Of a stretch of DNA of 64,000 nucleotides, positions 1 to 8,683 are shown in pieces. Source of the stretch: Mycobacterium stomatepiae (GTDB lineage: Bacteria > Actinomycetota > Actinomycetes > Mycobacteriales > Mycobacteriaceae). Within the stretch, counting starts at the first letter, position 1, and each line of letters opens with the position of its first letter. Made by a program: the position numbers and the translations under genes. The DNA lies in contig NZ_AP022587.1 of the NCBI RefSeq assembly GCF_010731715.1, forward strand, positions 3,782,001 through 3,846,000. The letters run 5' to 3'. Under the pieces are notes generated by a model that was not told the DNA's origin, did not search any database, and saw nothing but the letters and a program-made list of their open reading frames with translations.

Positions 1-231
1 ATGCATTGTCAGGTCACCGGCCGCACAGTGGGTTTCGGTAACTCGGTATCGCACTCGCATCGCCGAACCAAGCGCCGGTGGTCGCCCAACATCCAGACCA
101 AGACGTATTACCTACCGTCGGAGCGCCGGCGCGTCACGTTGCGGGTAAGCGCCAAGGGAATCAAGGTCGTCGACCGTGACGGCATCGAGGTCGTGATGGC
201 GCGACTTCGCCGCGAGGGTCAGCGGATCTGA
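1..231 (+). CDS. rpmB2: 50S ribosomal protein L28, zinc-independent paralogue
   Basis: This is the 76-residue L28 protein of the large ribosomal subunit. The basic [11 protein letters not shown] segment and the C-terminal VARLRR-like end are typical of L28, and the protein matches M. tuberculosis Rv2058c closely. It has a single Cys (residue 3), so it cannot form a four-cysteine zinc site, which marks it as the C-minus form. The ATG at base 1 is in a suitable place, but the window begins exactly there, so a slightly earlier start cannot be excluded. Its TGA overlaps the ATG of the next gene by one base, showing an operon. In mycobacteria this operon is repressed by Zur; the promoter lies outside the window. 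Confidence 0.95.
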   Translation: MHCQVTGRTVGFGNSVSHSHRRTKRRWSPNIQTKTYYLPSERRRVTLRVSAKGIKVVDRDGIEVVMARLRREGQRI

Positions 232-395
232 TGGTGCGCAACGAGATTCGACCTATCGTCAAGCTGCGCTCGACGGCAGGCACCGGCTACACCTACATCA
301 CCCGCAAGAACCGGCGCAACGATCCCGACCGGCTCACACTACGGAAGTACGACCCGGTGGTCCGCCGCCACGTCGAATTCCGGGAGGAACGCTGA
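231..395 (+). CDS. rpmG2: 50S ribosomal protein L33, zinc-independent paralogue
   Basis: This small gene encodes a 54-residue L33 that begins [17 protein letters not shown] and ends [10 protein letters not shown], the typical L33 pattern. It contains no cysteine, whereas the zinc-binding form of L33 has two CxxC pairs, so this is the zinc-independent paralogue (Rv2057c-like). Its ATG overlaps the stop of rpmB2 by one base and its TGA directly abuts the ATG of rpsN2, so the four genes are translationally coupled. The role is to replace zinc-containing L33 in the ribosome under zinc limitation, as known for mycobacteria. Confidence 0.95.
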   Translation: MVRNEIRPIVKLRSTAGTGYTYITRKNRRNDPDRLTLRKYDPVVRRHVEFREER

Positions 396-701
396 ATGGC
401 CAAGAAATCCAAGATCGTCAAGAACGACCAGCGTCGCGCGATCGTCGCCCGCTACGCCGAACGTCGCGCGCTGCTCAAGGAGATCATCCGTTCTCCGGCA
501 AGCGATCCCGAGCAGCGGCTGACCGCACAACGGGCGCTCGCCCGCCAGCCACGCGACGCCAGTGCGGTGCGGGTCCGCAACCGCGACTCGGTCGACGGCC
601 GTCCCCGTGGGCACCTGCGCAAGTTCGGGTTATCCCGGGTGCGGATGCGCGAGCTGGCGCACGAAGGGCAACTGCCCGGAGTGCGCAAGGCGAGTTGGTA
701 A
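396..701 (+). CDS. rpsN2: 30S ribosomal protein S14, zinc-independent paralogue
   Basis: A 101-residue S14 with the family signature [13 protein letters not shown] near residues 69-81 and the conserved C-terminal GVRKASW. Long S14 proteins lack the zinc knuckle of the short 61-residue form, and no cysteine occurs here. It matches M. tuberculosis Rv2056c. It sits in the rpmB2-rpmG2-rpsN2-rpsR2 operon with no spacing to either neighbour. It is expected to be made when zinc is scarce. Confidence 0.95.
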   Translation: MAKKSKIVKNDQRRAIVARYAERRALLKEIIRSPASDPEQRLTAQRALARQPRDASAVRVRNRDSVDGRPRGHLRKFGLSRVRMRELAHEGQLPGVRKASW

Positions 702-959
702 ATGGCCGGCAAGTCGAAAAACAAGACCCGGCCCACCCGCACTCAGCCGGCCGAGAAGAAGAGGAACCTGCTGAGCAGCCTCGGGCTCAAGTACGTCGAC
801 TACAAAGACATCACGACGTTGCGGATGTTTCTCTCCGAGCGTGGCCGAATCCGATCTCGGCGCGTCACCGGCCTCACGGTCCAGCAACAACGGCAGGTCG
901 CGATCGCCATCAGGAACGCCCGCGAGATGGCACTGCTGCCGTACATCAACGAGCGCTAA
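702..959 (+). CDS. rpsR2: 30S ribosomal protein S18, zinc-independent paralogue
   Basis: An 85-residue S18 with the diagnostic VDYKD and [12 protein letters not shown] motifs and the ending REMALLPY. It has no cysteine, in line with the C-minus set (Rv2055c-like). The ATG follows the rpsN2 stop directly. The TAA overlaps by four bases the stop of the convergent LuxC-like gene on the other strand, so the operon ends here without room for an intrinsic terminator. Confidence 0.94.
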   Translation: MAGKSKNKTRPTRTQPAEKKRNLLSSLGLKYVDYKDITTLRMFLSERGRIRSRRVTGLTVQQQRQVAIAIRNAREMALLPYINER

Positions 960-2353
960 TCCCGAATGAAACCCTTGTTACGCATCAGCACGTCCGCGAG
1001 GAATCCGTCGTGCGGGATCTCGGGCGCACCAAAGAACGTCGGGTGGTTTCCGCGGTAGACGTTGCTGACTGTCGGGTCGCCCAGCACGCTGTCGACCAGG
1101 CCGTCGTCGCCGGTAATCAAGTTGATTACCAATGAGTTTCGTAACGGTGCCAGGCCGGCGTCGCGTGACCACGGCGAAACCCACACACACGGGAACGGCA
1201 GTTCGATGTTGAGCTTGTCGACGTCGGGCTCGGCCAACAGGTGTACGGCCGGACGCAGCGCGGCGTAGCCGTCGCCCACCGCGGCAACGACCTGATCGGC
1301 GCCGAGCAGCGCGGTGGTGCCCGCGGCCTTGGTGGCCAGATAGTCCGCCAGCGCCCGCGCCTTTTCGACGGCTTGGGTGGGCAGAATCGCCCGTTCGTCC
1401 TCGGTGGGCAGCGGTTCGATCGTCGCCAACTTCTCGGCGATCGCCGCGGCCAGCGGGGCCGGGTCGCCCTCGTAGAGCGCCGCGGTGGTGTTGACGCACG
1501 CCACACCACCGAGATTGGCGATCGAGTCGACGATGAGATCCAAGTAGTCGCGCCAATCGCGATCGGCGGTGATCAGGATCTTGGCGCGGCCCGGGCCGTT
1601 CACCATCACCGTCGGATCGGCGGCGTATTTGTCGACGACGTCCTGGCCGCCGTACACCATGGCAAGATCTGCGCAGCGGATGATCTCGTCGGCGCCGCCG
1701 TGATCGGTGGGCAGAAAGACAACGTCCTCGTGCCGAAATCCGGCCTGGCGCAACGCGTTGACCAGACGATGCCCGGTGAAGGGCTCGCGCCGCGACGGGC
1801 GCACCGCGACCCGGTAACCCAGGGCGAGCGCTTGGGGCCACAGACCGCGCACACCCGGTCCGTTACCCGCGGCGTGCACCGCGAACACCTCGCCGCGCCG
1901 CGTCCAGACCGCACTGCCGGCGCGGGTGCGTTCGTCGCGCCAGTCGCGGGCCGCGCCCATCGGCTGGGCCGGGCGCACCGCGTCGAAGGCGTGGGCAACG
2001 GAGTCCGCCACATTGCGCGCCCCGGTGCGGGTGACCATGATCGGCACACCCGAAATCCGGCTGGCCAGTTCCACATACGCGTCGAAACCCAGCCCGCCGA
2101 TCTCCGCGGTAGCAAAGATTTCGGCCGCCGCGTCCAGCGCTTTTTCCCGCTCCGCGACCGGCAGCGGCGTGACTTTACGCTGCGCGCCGATGGTGCGCGA
2201 TACGTACAGCCGCGCCACCTTACTCAACTCGGCGACCGGCATCCCGGCGGTGGTAGCCACGATCTCGCGGTTGCGGGTGCGGTACTCGCCGCTGGGCCCC
2301 AGTGCGTCGAGTAGCACTAAATCAGTTGCCACGCACGGTGTTTCACCTGACAT
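956..2353 (-). CDS. LuxC-like acyl-CoA reductase / aldehyde dehydrogenase family
   Basis: About 465 residues with the aldehyde-dehydrogenase fold. The likely catalytic Cys lies in GGVACVNTT around residue 286, and HAAGNGPGV fits the nucleotide-binding segment of LuxC-type fatty-acid reductases. Family knowledge: LuxC proteins reduce an activated acyl group to the aldehyde with NADPH. The gene follows a LuxE-like adenylating enzyme and an SDR on the same strand, which supports carboxylate reduction. I chose the ATG at 2353, just after the upstream stop (2355-2357), with GAGGG about 11 bases before it; a GTG at 2365 would overlap the upstream gene. The substrate is unknown. EhpG, which acts with the ligase EhpF in phenazine antibiotic tailoring, is a possible functional analogue. 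Confidence 0.75.
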   Translation of the reverse strand: MSGETPCVATDLVLLDALGPSGEYRTRNREIVATTAGMPVAELSKVARLYVSRTIGAQRKVTPLPVAEREKALDAAAEIFATAEIGGLGFDAYVELASRISGVPIMVTRTGARNVADSVAHAFDAVRPAQPMGAARDWRDERTRAGSAVWTRRGEVFAVHAAGNGPGVRGLWPQALALGYRVAVRPSRREPFTGHRLVNALRQAGFRHEDVVFLPTDHGGADEIIRCADLAMVYGGQDVVDKYAADPTVMVNGPGRAKILITADRDWRDYLDLIVDSIANLGGVACVNTTAALYEGDPAPLAAAIAEKLATIEPLPTEDERAILPTQAVEKARALADYLATKAAGTTALLGADQVVAAVGDGYAALRPAVHLLAEPDVDKLNIELPFPCVWVSPWSRDAGLAPLRNSLVINLITGDDGLVDSVLGDPTVSNVYRGNHPTFFGAPEIPHDGFLADVLMRNKGFIRD

Positions 2354-2354
2354 C

Positions 2355-3446
2355 TCAATACACACCCTCGATGACGGCCTCGCCCTCGAAGGTCGCCACC
2401 GGCCGTACCGCGCTGACCGAATCGCTGAGTTGCCCCGCGGGCCCTGGCATCCGGATGGCTATGTCGCGTTCCAGGTTGTTCGGCAGGAACATTCCCTTGC
2501 TGATGTGATTCATCACCACCTGGCCGAGCTGCCCGTACAGCACTTGCTCTCCGGTATCGGGATCGATCACCCAGAACACGACGTAGGGCGTGCGCGGGTC
2601 GAAAACGAATGCGTCGCCGTCGGTTCGGGTGACCGCCTGCGACAGGATCATGGTGCTGCCGAACGCCATCGTGATCGTCGTCTCGGGGAAGATGTCGCGG
2701 AGCAGGTCCAGCGTGTCGGCGTCCACGTGCGCGCCGCTGAGCAACAGGTAACGAATCTTGGCGTTCACCAAGTCCACCCAATCGTCGTTGCGGGTGATCG
2801 CCTCGAGCAACGGTGGGGTGGCGTGCAGGTTTGCGACGTTCTGCGTCCGCAGCACGTGCACCGCCTGTTCGAGAACGTGGTCGACGTAGGCCGCTACTTC
2901 CCCGACCGCATTGCGCGCGGCGATCTTCTTCACCCAGCGGGGATCGATGTCGATCGCGTGAAATGCCGAGCCAAGCCGCTCGGCGACCAGCCGCGAAAAG
3001 AATCCGACGCCGTGCGGGCCGCTCGGCATCAGGCACAGGAAGCCCTGCCCCCTGCGAAAGCCTCCGGTGGCGAAGTCCTCGGTTTGCCATTCGATAACCT
3101 GCGCGGCCCAATCCGGAAGTTGTGCAGTGCGTTTCGGAGCCCCGGTGGTGCCACCGGATTCGAAAACCTGCGGCACCGGCGGCGGTGAGCCGTATCCACG
3201 CGGGACCAGATCTTCGACCGGCACATTGCGCAGCTCGCCGAGCAGGTTCGGGAACAACCGCAAATCGGCGAAGGTCTTGATATCGGTCAACGGGTCGAAG
3301 TCCAGCGTCTCGGCGGCGCGGAGCCAGAAGGCGGAGCCGGTGTCCGCGCCGAAGTGCCAGGCGATCGCCGCGCGCAGATACGCGCACGCGTCGTCGACCG
3401 GTGCCGATCTCGGGACGTCCAACAACGAAAAGTCGATATCGGCCAT
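2355..3446 (-). CDS. LuxE/EhpF-like acyl-adenylating enzyme
   Basis: A 363-residue ANL-superfamily protein related to LuxE, phenylacetate-CoA ligase and EhpF. The phosphate-binding loop ESGGTTGAPKR is at residues 96-106 and a second conserved region, FGSTM, lies around residue 240. Members activate a carboxylate as acyl-AMP and pass it to a thiol or enzyme. The ATG at 3446 starts the conserved protein; reading further upstream adds an unlikely segment. Its stop overlaps the region before the LuxC-like gene, so the two are coupled. An acyl-AMP donor next to a LuxC-type reductase suggests an acid-to-aldehyde reductase pair. Confidence 0.72.
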   Translation of the reverse strand: MADIDFSLLDVPRSAPVDDACAYLRAAIAWHFGADTGSAFWLRAAETLDFDPLTDIKTFADLRLFPNLLGELRNVPVEDLVPRGYGSPPPVPQVFESGGTTGAPKRTAQLPDWAAQVIEWQTEDFATGGFRRGQGFLCLMPSGPHGVGFFSRLVAERLGSAFHAIDIDPRWVKKIAARNAVGEVAAYVDHVLEQAVHVLRTQNVANLHATPPLLEAITRNDDWVDLVNAKIRYLLLSGAHVDADTLDLLRDIFPETTITMAFGSTMILSQAVTRTDGDAFVFDPRTPYVVFWVIDPDTGEQVLYGQLGQVVMNHISKGMFLPNNLERDIAIRMPGPAGQLSDSVSAVRPVATFEGEAVIEGVY

Positions 3447-3562
3447 GGCATCGATCCTGTCGCATGCCAGTCCCGCACGCCACGCGGGCTCCGGCCCGCC
3501 CGGGCATACAAAGACTGAACGTTCGCCCATGCCGCGGCGAATTCCGGGTTACCGCAAGGGTT

Positions 3563-4342
3563 TCACTTGCCCGCCACGCCAGTGCGCAGCCAGGCCGTGA
3601 TCGCCTCGTTGAAGGCGGGATAGATGTCGTGATAGGTGCCGTCGCGTTCGGCGAACCGGAAATTCTTGACGCGTTCCACCACGATCTCCTCGGCCTGCGG
3701 CTGCGAGTGCAACAGTGCCATCGTCTCGACGATGAAGTCGTCCAGCGGCATCGCGCGCGGGTCGAATCCGCGCTCGCCCTGCAGCGCGGTCTGCACATGC
3801 GGCGGAATGATTTCGATGACCTGGACGGCGGTCTCGCGAAGCTGGAAGCGCAACGACTGGGTGTAGGAGTGCAGTGCCGCCTTGGACGCGCAGTAGGTGG
3901 GCGTAAGCGCCCTGGGCATGAATGCCAGGCCCGACGTCACGTTGAGGATCGCGGCGCGCGGCTTTCGCAACAGCGCCGGGAGCAGCGTCGAGATGAGCCG
4001 GATCGGCCCCATCAGATTGATCGCGATGCTCTGTTCCGCCGCGCCGGCGTTGCTGGCGGTGAGGTCCTCGACGCGTTGGGTCCCGGCGTTGTTGATCAGG
4101 ACGTTGAAGTCCGGATATCGGTCGGTCAGCTCGACGGCGAACCGCCGGACGTCGGCCGCGTCGGATTGATCCAGCGGTAGGTAACCGATGCCGGGGTTGG
4201 CCTCGACGACGGCCTGCAGCAGCTCACGACGCCGGCCCGCGATCACGACCTGGTTGCCGAGCCGGTGAAACGACTCCGCCAAACCGCGGCCGATTCCGGT
4301 GCCGCCGCCAGTAACCAGCACGGTATTACCCGTCATTTGCAT
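3563..4342 (-). CDS. DltE-like short-chain dehydrogenase
   Basis: A 259-residue classical SDR. The dinucleotide-binding motif TGGGTGIGRG is at residues 11-20, NNAG near residue 86, and the catalytic YCASK near residue 150. It most resembles the DltE/COG3967 group. It is the first gene of the minus-strand set SDR, LuxE-like, LuxC-like, with a gap of 116 bases to the next start. It could reduce the aldehyde made by the downstream pair or oxidise the matching alcohol; that is inference. The promoter should be in the 199-base region shared with the divergent amidohydrolase. Confidence 0.85.
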   Translation of the reverse strand: MQMTGNTVLVTGGGTGIGRGLAESFHRLGNQVVIAGRRRELLQAVVEANPGIGYLPLDQSDAADVRRFAVELTDRYPDFNVLINNAGTQRVEDLTASNAGAAEQSIAINLMGPIRLISTLLPALLRKPRAAILNVTSGLAFMPRALTPTYCASKAALHSYTQSLRFQLRETAVQVIEIIPPHVQTALQGERGFDPRAMPLDDFIVETMALLHSQPQAEEIVVERVKNFRFAERDGTYHDIYPAFNEAITAWLRTGVAGK

Positions 4343-4391
4343 CGCTTGTGCTCCTCACGCTCGGGGCTGACGTCGCGCAATGCCCCAATCT

Positions 4392-4411
4392 ACTGTGGGG
4401 TAGCCCACAGT
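4392..4411. promoter_or_regulatory. Inverted repeat between divergent SDR and amidohydrolase genes
   Basis: Two perfect eight-base arms, ACTGTGGG and CCCACAGT, are separated by GTAG. The element is in the divergent intergenic region, about 50 bases from the SDR start and 130 from the amidohydrolase start. The position suggests an operator for one or both genes. No regulator gene is directly adjacent, so the binding protein is unknown; a hairpin in the leader of either transcript is also possible. Confidence 0.45.
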
Positions 4412-4541
4412 TTCCGGCCCCCCACGCGGGCAGGCACTATGCGCGGTGGACATGTATGCGATGCAAGGTATTCATTTCACAAATAATGCACCCGAGCGCA
4501 GAGTCGAAAGAGACACAGCAATCCGACAGTGAGGAAAGCCG

Positions 4542-5663
4542 ATGCGCTACATCGCCTTAGAGGAAGCGTTCTCCATCCCCGAGCTGGCCGAGCGCCAGCC
4601 CACCGCGGAGCATCAACGTCTGCAGAAGCGCATGACGCCGGAGTACGCCGCGCGCTGCGGGCTGCGGCTCCCCGACTTCGCCGAGCACCGGCTGGCGGAG
4701 ATGGACGACGCCGGAATCGACATTCAGGTGCTCTCCCTGACCTCACCCGGCCTGCAGGTCGACATCGACGCCGAACGGGCCCGGGACAACGCGCGCTTCG
4801 CCAACGACTACCTGGCGAAGGCCATCAGTGAAAACCCCGATCGATTCCGCGGATTCGCGGCGTTGCCCTTGCAGGATCCCGCCGCCGCGGTTGCCGAACT
4901 GGAACGCGCCGTCACCCAGGACGGCTTCTGCGGCGCCCTGGTCAACGACTGCATCACCGGACCCGGCGGCCGCTACCTGGACGCGCCCGAATATGACGAG
5001 CTGTGGGCGGCGGTGGAATCCCTTGGCGTGCCGCTGTATTTGCACCCCGGCGCACCGCCGGCCGATCACTGGCAGGTCATCGAGGGGCGACCGGAACTGT
5101 ACGGCGCAACCTGGAGCTGGGCCGCCGAGGTCAGCGGGCATGCGCTGCGGATCCTGTTCGGCGGCGTGTTCGACCGGCATCCCGGCGCGACGATGATTCT
5201 GGGTCACATGGGCGAGTTCCTGCCGTTCCAGCGCAGCCGAATCGACTCCCGCTTCGCGTCGACGTCCCTTTCTGCGACCAGCACGCTGCGGCGCACGCCG
5301 TCGGACTACCTCGGCACCAACATCGTCTTCACCAAGAGTGGCGTGTTTTCACCGGCGGTGATGCTGGGAGCCGTGCTAGGGGTCGGCGCGGACGCGCTGA
5401 TGTTCTCGATCGACTACCCCTACGAGTCCTCCTACGACGCGGTCCAGGGATTCGAGCAGACGGCGCTGTCCGCCACCGACCGCGAGAAGATCGCGCACGG
5501 CACTGCCGAACGGCTGCTGCGGATCGACTACCGGTTGTGCAACCGACGCGGGTCAACACCCGCCCGGCGCCACGCCGCCACCGCCCACGGCGTGTACAGG
5601 AACCAGAGCGGGAACCGGTTGAGCACCGGATTCAACGCGCGTACGGCGGCGGCAAAGCGCTGA
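4542..5663 (+). CDS. Amidohydrolase, dihydroxybenzoate decarboxylase-like, with extended C-terminus
   Basis: The first 330 or so residues form an amidohydrolase-2 domain of the aromatic decarboxylase type. The start YIALEEAF matches the N-terminal metal-binding segment of 2,3-dihydroxybenzoate decarboxylases, followed by YLHPGAP, GHMGEF and FSIDYPYES, which supply the expected His and Asp ligands. The natural family end (RLLRID, near base 5529) is followed by about 45 basic low-complexity residues that read antisense through the 3' end of the MpaB-family gene. This looks like loss of the original stop. It may decarboxylate an aromatic acid; the substrate is not known. Confidence 0.8.
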   Translation: MRYIALEEAFSIPELAERQPTAEHQRLQKRMTPEYAARCGLRLPDFAEHRLAEMDDAGIDIQVLSLTSPGLQVDIDAERARDNARFANDYLAKAISENPDRFRGFAALPLQDPAAAVAELERAVTQDGFCGALVNDCITGPGGRYLDAPEYDELWAAVESLGVPLYLHPGAPPADHWQVIEGRPELYGATWSWAAEVSGHALRILFGGVFDRHPGATMILGHMGEFLPFQRSRIDSRFASTSLSATSTLRRTPSDYLGTNIVFTKSGVFSPAVMLGAVLGVGADALMFSIDYPYESSYDAVQGFEQTALSATDREKIAHGTAERLLRIDYRLCNRRGSTPARRHAATAHGVYRNQSGNRLSTGFNARTAAAKR

Positions 5664-6472
5664 AACCGCTTCTCCTTCTTGGCATCCCACTGCAGCTGGC
5701 ACACGTCGCGCATCTGCGGCGGCATGGTGCCGACCAGCACGAGACGGGTGTAGGCGTTCAGCGGCGCGGACAAGACCCGCCAGATGCTTTTGGGTATCCA
5801 GCGCGGTCCCGGGATGCCCTTGCGGATGTAGCCGGTGCCGTACAGCACGGTCTTGTGTGGCACGAACCGCGCGAGCATGTCGTCCCAATACGCGACGAAG
5901 TCGGCGTAGGTCTCCGGTTGGCCGCGCCCGCTGACGCCGTAGAGGCTGCACCAGACCTTGCCTTCGGTGAAGATCTGTTCTTTCTCCGCGTCCGACAGCC
6001 GCCGGATGAACATGTCGGTGTTGTAGATGACCTGGTCGACGAACGTGGCGTGCGCCCAATAGAACAGCTCGGGATTCAGGGCGTGATACCGCGAGCCGTC
6101 GCTGATGGTGCCCTTGATCGGCTTGTGGAAGTCGCGGACCTTGCGGCCCCACTCGTGCGGGTCGTCGGAGTAGACAGTCTTCATCAGCGGCGGCGCGGTT
6201 CGCTTGGCCCGGCCCAACGTGTCGCTGAAGATCACCGAGTGATCGAGCACGCCCTGGGCGAGCTGTTCGATGCAGTTCTCGACGCCGGCGACGCGCTGGA
6301 ACCCGAAGAACTGGGTGCGGTGATCGCCGTAGAACTTCCAGATCAGGGAATCGGGCCCCAGCCGCGGCGCGGTCTCGGCGCTCTCGTCGTCGACCTCAAC
6401 CAAGACAGGGACCGCTTCCCGCACGCCGACGTCAAAACTCGGACCGGCCAATGGGCCCTTCTGGGCGGTCAT
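5528..6472 (-). CDS. Oxygenase MpaB family protein (DUF2236)
   Basis: A 314-residue protein of the MpaB/latex-clearing-protein superfamily (DUF2236), many members of which bind haem. Visible family features are YGDHRTQFFGF near the N-terminus, the FHKPIKGT and NPELFYWAHATF segment in the middle, and LYGVSGRGQPETYADF. I set the start at the ATG at 6472, which begins MTAQKGPLAG; the frame is open further upstream but that part is antisense to the tetR gene. It is divergent from a tetR gene 105 bases away, which probably controls it. The 3' end is overlapped by the extended amidohydrolase frame. The substrate is unknown. Confidence 0.82.
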   Translation of the reverse strand: MTAQKGPLAGPSFDVGVREAVPVLVEVDDESAETAPRLGPDSLIWKFYGDHRTQFFGFQRVAGVENCIEQLAQGVLDHSVIFSDTLGRAKRTAPPLMKTVYSDDPHEWGRKVRDFHKPIKGTISDGSRYHALNPELFYWAHATFVDQVIYNTDMFIRRLSDAEKEQIFTEGKVWCSLYGVSGRGQPETYADFVAYWDDMLARFVPHKTVLYGTGYIRKGIPGPRWIPKSIWRVLSAPLNAYTRLVLVGTMPPQMRDVCQLQWDAKKEKRFQRFAAAVRALNPVLNRFPLWFLYTPWAVAAWRRAGVDPRRLHNR

Positions 6473-6509
6473 TGCCCACCTCCCCTGCGGCAACCGTCGT
6501 GAACCACTG

Positions 6510-6536
6510 ACACAAACGTGTATCTTTGTTCCAAAG
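6510..6536. promoter_or_regulatory. Two adjacent inverted repeats between mpaB-like gene and tetR
   Basis: Within the 105-base divergent region there is ACAC-aaac-GTGT at 6510-6521 and CTTTG-TTC-CAAAG at 6524-6536, both perfect. They lie 38-64 bases from the MpaB start and are suitably placed to be operators for the divergent TetR protein. Binding is inferred from position and symmetry only. Confidence 0.45.
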
Positions 6537-6577
6537 CTAGCATTCGCCCGACGAGATTTCCGTGGGGGTCGTGATCC

Positions 6578-7177
6578 ATGCAGAGCCGCAGCGTCGCGGG
6601 CAAGCTCGACGAAATCGTCGATATCGACAGCGCCATCCTGGACACCGCCCGGGCCGTCTTCGAGACCTACGGCGTGCGCCGCGCGAACATCGAGGACGTC
6701 GCCGTCCGGGCCGGGGTTAGCCGCAGCACCGTCTACCGACGGTTCCCCACCAAGGACGACCTGGTCGAACAGGTCGTGCGCCGGGAGGGTGAACTCTTCT
6801 TCGCCACCCTGGACCGTGCCACCACCGGCTGCACTCCGGCCGAAGCGGTTATCGAGGCGTTCACCCTGGGGGTGCGCCTGGTCCAGGACTCGCCGCTGTA
6901 CTCCCGCATCGTCGAAAGCGAGCCCGAACTGTTCGGCCTGTTCTCCCGGTCGCAGGTCTTTCCAATCAGCCAATTCGCGGACGGGATAGCGCACACCCTG
7001 CGCAGGTGCGGGTCCGACATTCCCGAGCCCGACCTGGCCAACATCGCCGACGTGCTGCTGCGCGTGGCACTGGGCATCATCGTCTTCCCCACCGACCGGC
7101 TCGACATCTCGGATCACGCCGCTGTCCGGGAGTACGCCGCCCGCTACCTGGTCCCCATCATCGGCGACTTGTCATAG
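6578..7177 (+). CDS. TetR family transcriptional regulator
   Basis: A 199-residue TetR protein. The N-terminal helix-turn-helix is clear: IEDVAVRAGVSRSTVYRRFPTKDDL at about residues 34-58. The C-terminal ligand domain is not typed. It is divergent from the MpaB-family oxygenase gene and probably represses it and itself through the inverted repeats between them. The hydrolase/cyclase gene starts 21 bases downstream on the same strand and could be co-transcribed. Confidence 0.88.
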   Translation: MQSRSVAGKLDEIVDIDSAILDTARAVFETYGVRRANIEDVAVRAGVSRSTVYRRFPTKDDLVEQVVRREGELFFATLDRATTGCTPAEAVIEAFTLGVRLVQDSPLYSRIVESEPELFGLFSRSQVFPISQFADGIAHTLRRCGSDIPEPDLANIADVLLRVALGIIVFPTDRLDISDHAAVREYAARYLVPIIGDLS

Positions 7178-7198
7178 CCCTGCACTAACCTGGGTAAC

Positions 7199-8564
7199 GT
7201 GGCGCCGGTTCCGCGGACCCGGTACGCCAGTTGCGGCGAACTCGACATCGCCTATCAGGTCTTCGGCGATGGCCCGATCGACTTGCTGGTGCTGCCGGGC
7301 CCACTCATTCCGATTGACTGTGTGGACAGCGAGCCCTCGATGTACCGCTTTCATCGACGGCTGGCGTCCTTCAGCCGCGTGATCCGCTTCGACCAGCGCG
7401 GGATCGGCATGTCGTCGCGGGTTCCTTCGCTGGACATGATCGGCCCCCGGTCCTGGGCGCAAGACGCGATCGCCGTGATGGACGCGGCCGGGTGTGAGCG
7501 AGCGACGGTCTTCGCCCCGGGTTTCACCTCGTTGGCCGGGCTGGTGCTGGCCGCCGAATTTCCCGAGCGGGTTTGCAACCTGGTGATCTTCAACGGCGCG
7601 GCGAGAACGCTGCGGGGTCCCGACTACCCGATCGGCAGCGACGAGGTCGAGGCGGAACCGTACACGACGGCGGGGGTCGAACCGGATGCCGTCGAGCAGG
7701 GTTTCGACATGCTCGGCATCATCGCCCCCTCGGTGGCCGGCGACGACGCATTCCGCGCGTGGTGGGACCACTCCGGCAACCGGGCCGCATCCCCGAGCAT
7801 GGCGCGCGTTGTCATCGAGACCATCCGGCGCTCCGACGTACGCGACATCCTGCCTCGCATCACGACGCCGACGTTGATCCTGCACCGCGACAATCCGGAG
7901 TTCAGCCCGATCGGCCACGGGCACTACATGGCCGAGCACATTGCCGGGTCGCGTTTCGTCGAGCTCCCGGGCGAAGATTCCCTGTACTGGACCGGCAACA
8001 CCGCGCCGATGCTCGACGAGATCGAGGAGTTCATCACCTGTGCGCGACGGCTCGGACACCGAGCGACTGCTGACCACGATCGTGTTCACCGACATCGTCA
8101 GCTCGACCGAGCGCGCCGCCCTGCTCGGCGACGACCGGTGGCGCGATCTGCTGGACAACCACGACACCATCGTGCGCCACGAACTGCAACGCTTCTCCGG
8201 CCGCGAAGTCAACACGGCCGGAGACGGATTCGTCGCCACGTTCAGCAGCCCGAGCGCGGCCATCGCCTGCGCCGACGCCATCGTCGACGCGGTCCGCGTG
8301 CTCGGCATCGAGGTGCGGGTGGGCATTCACGCCGGTGAGGTCGAAATGCGGGGCGCCGATATCGCAGGCATGGCCGTACACATCGCCGCCCGGGTGGCCG
8401 CCCTCGCGGGCCCGAGCGAGGTGTTGGTCTCCTCGACGCTGCGCGACATCGTCACCGGCTCGCGGCACCGGTTCGCCGAGCGCGGTGAGAGTGCGCTGAA
8501 GGGCGTGCCGGGTCAGTGGCGGTTGTACGCGTTGGTGAGCGAGCACGCGGTCGTCAAGCGTTAA
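7199..8564 (+). pseudogene. Hydrolase/class III adenylate cyclase fusion, frameshifted (Rv1900c-like)
   Basis: Residues 1-280 form an alpha/beta-hydrolase-like domain (GTG start at 7199). A cyclase domain follows in another frame, with [20 protein letters not shown] and VGIHAGEV. Rv1900c (LipJ) has the same order in one polypeptide. The frame changes at about 8039: reading from GTG at 8040 gives [20 protein letters not shown], so one extra base, or two lost, breaks the fusion. Alternatively that GTG starts a separate cyclase. At the place where hydrolases have GxSxG this protein has APGFTS, so the hydrolase is probably not catalytic. In the cyclase part an Asn precedes TAGDG where most adenylate cyclases have Lys, as reported for Rv1900c. 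Confidence 0.78.
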
Positions 8565-8683
8565 CGAAACCCATATGCTCGGCGGGTCGAGGCACCCGGC
8601 CGCCGCGCGTAGTCTGCGTTGGGGGCCGACAGCGTCGCGGCTCCCGGATTTCGGCGTGCAGCTTGGTGATCGAAGGAGTACGC

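Noticed and set aside
5003..6502. Plus-strand open frame of about 500 codons across the decarboxylase and MpaB genes
   Set aside because: It overlaps two well-supported genes in other frames, and its translation has no recognisable domain.
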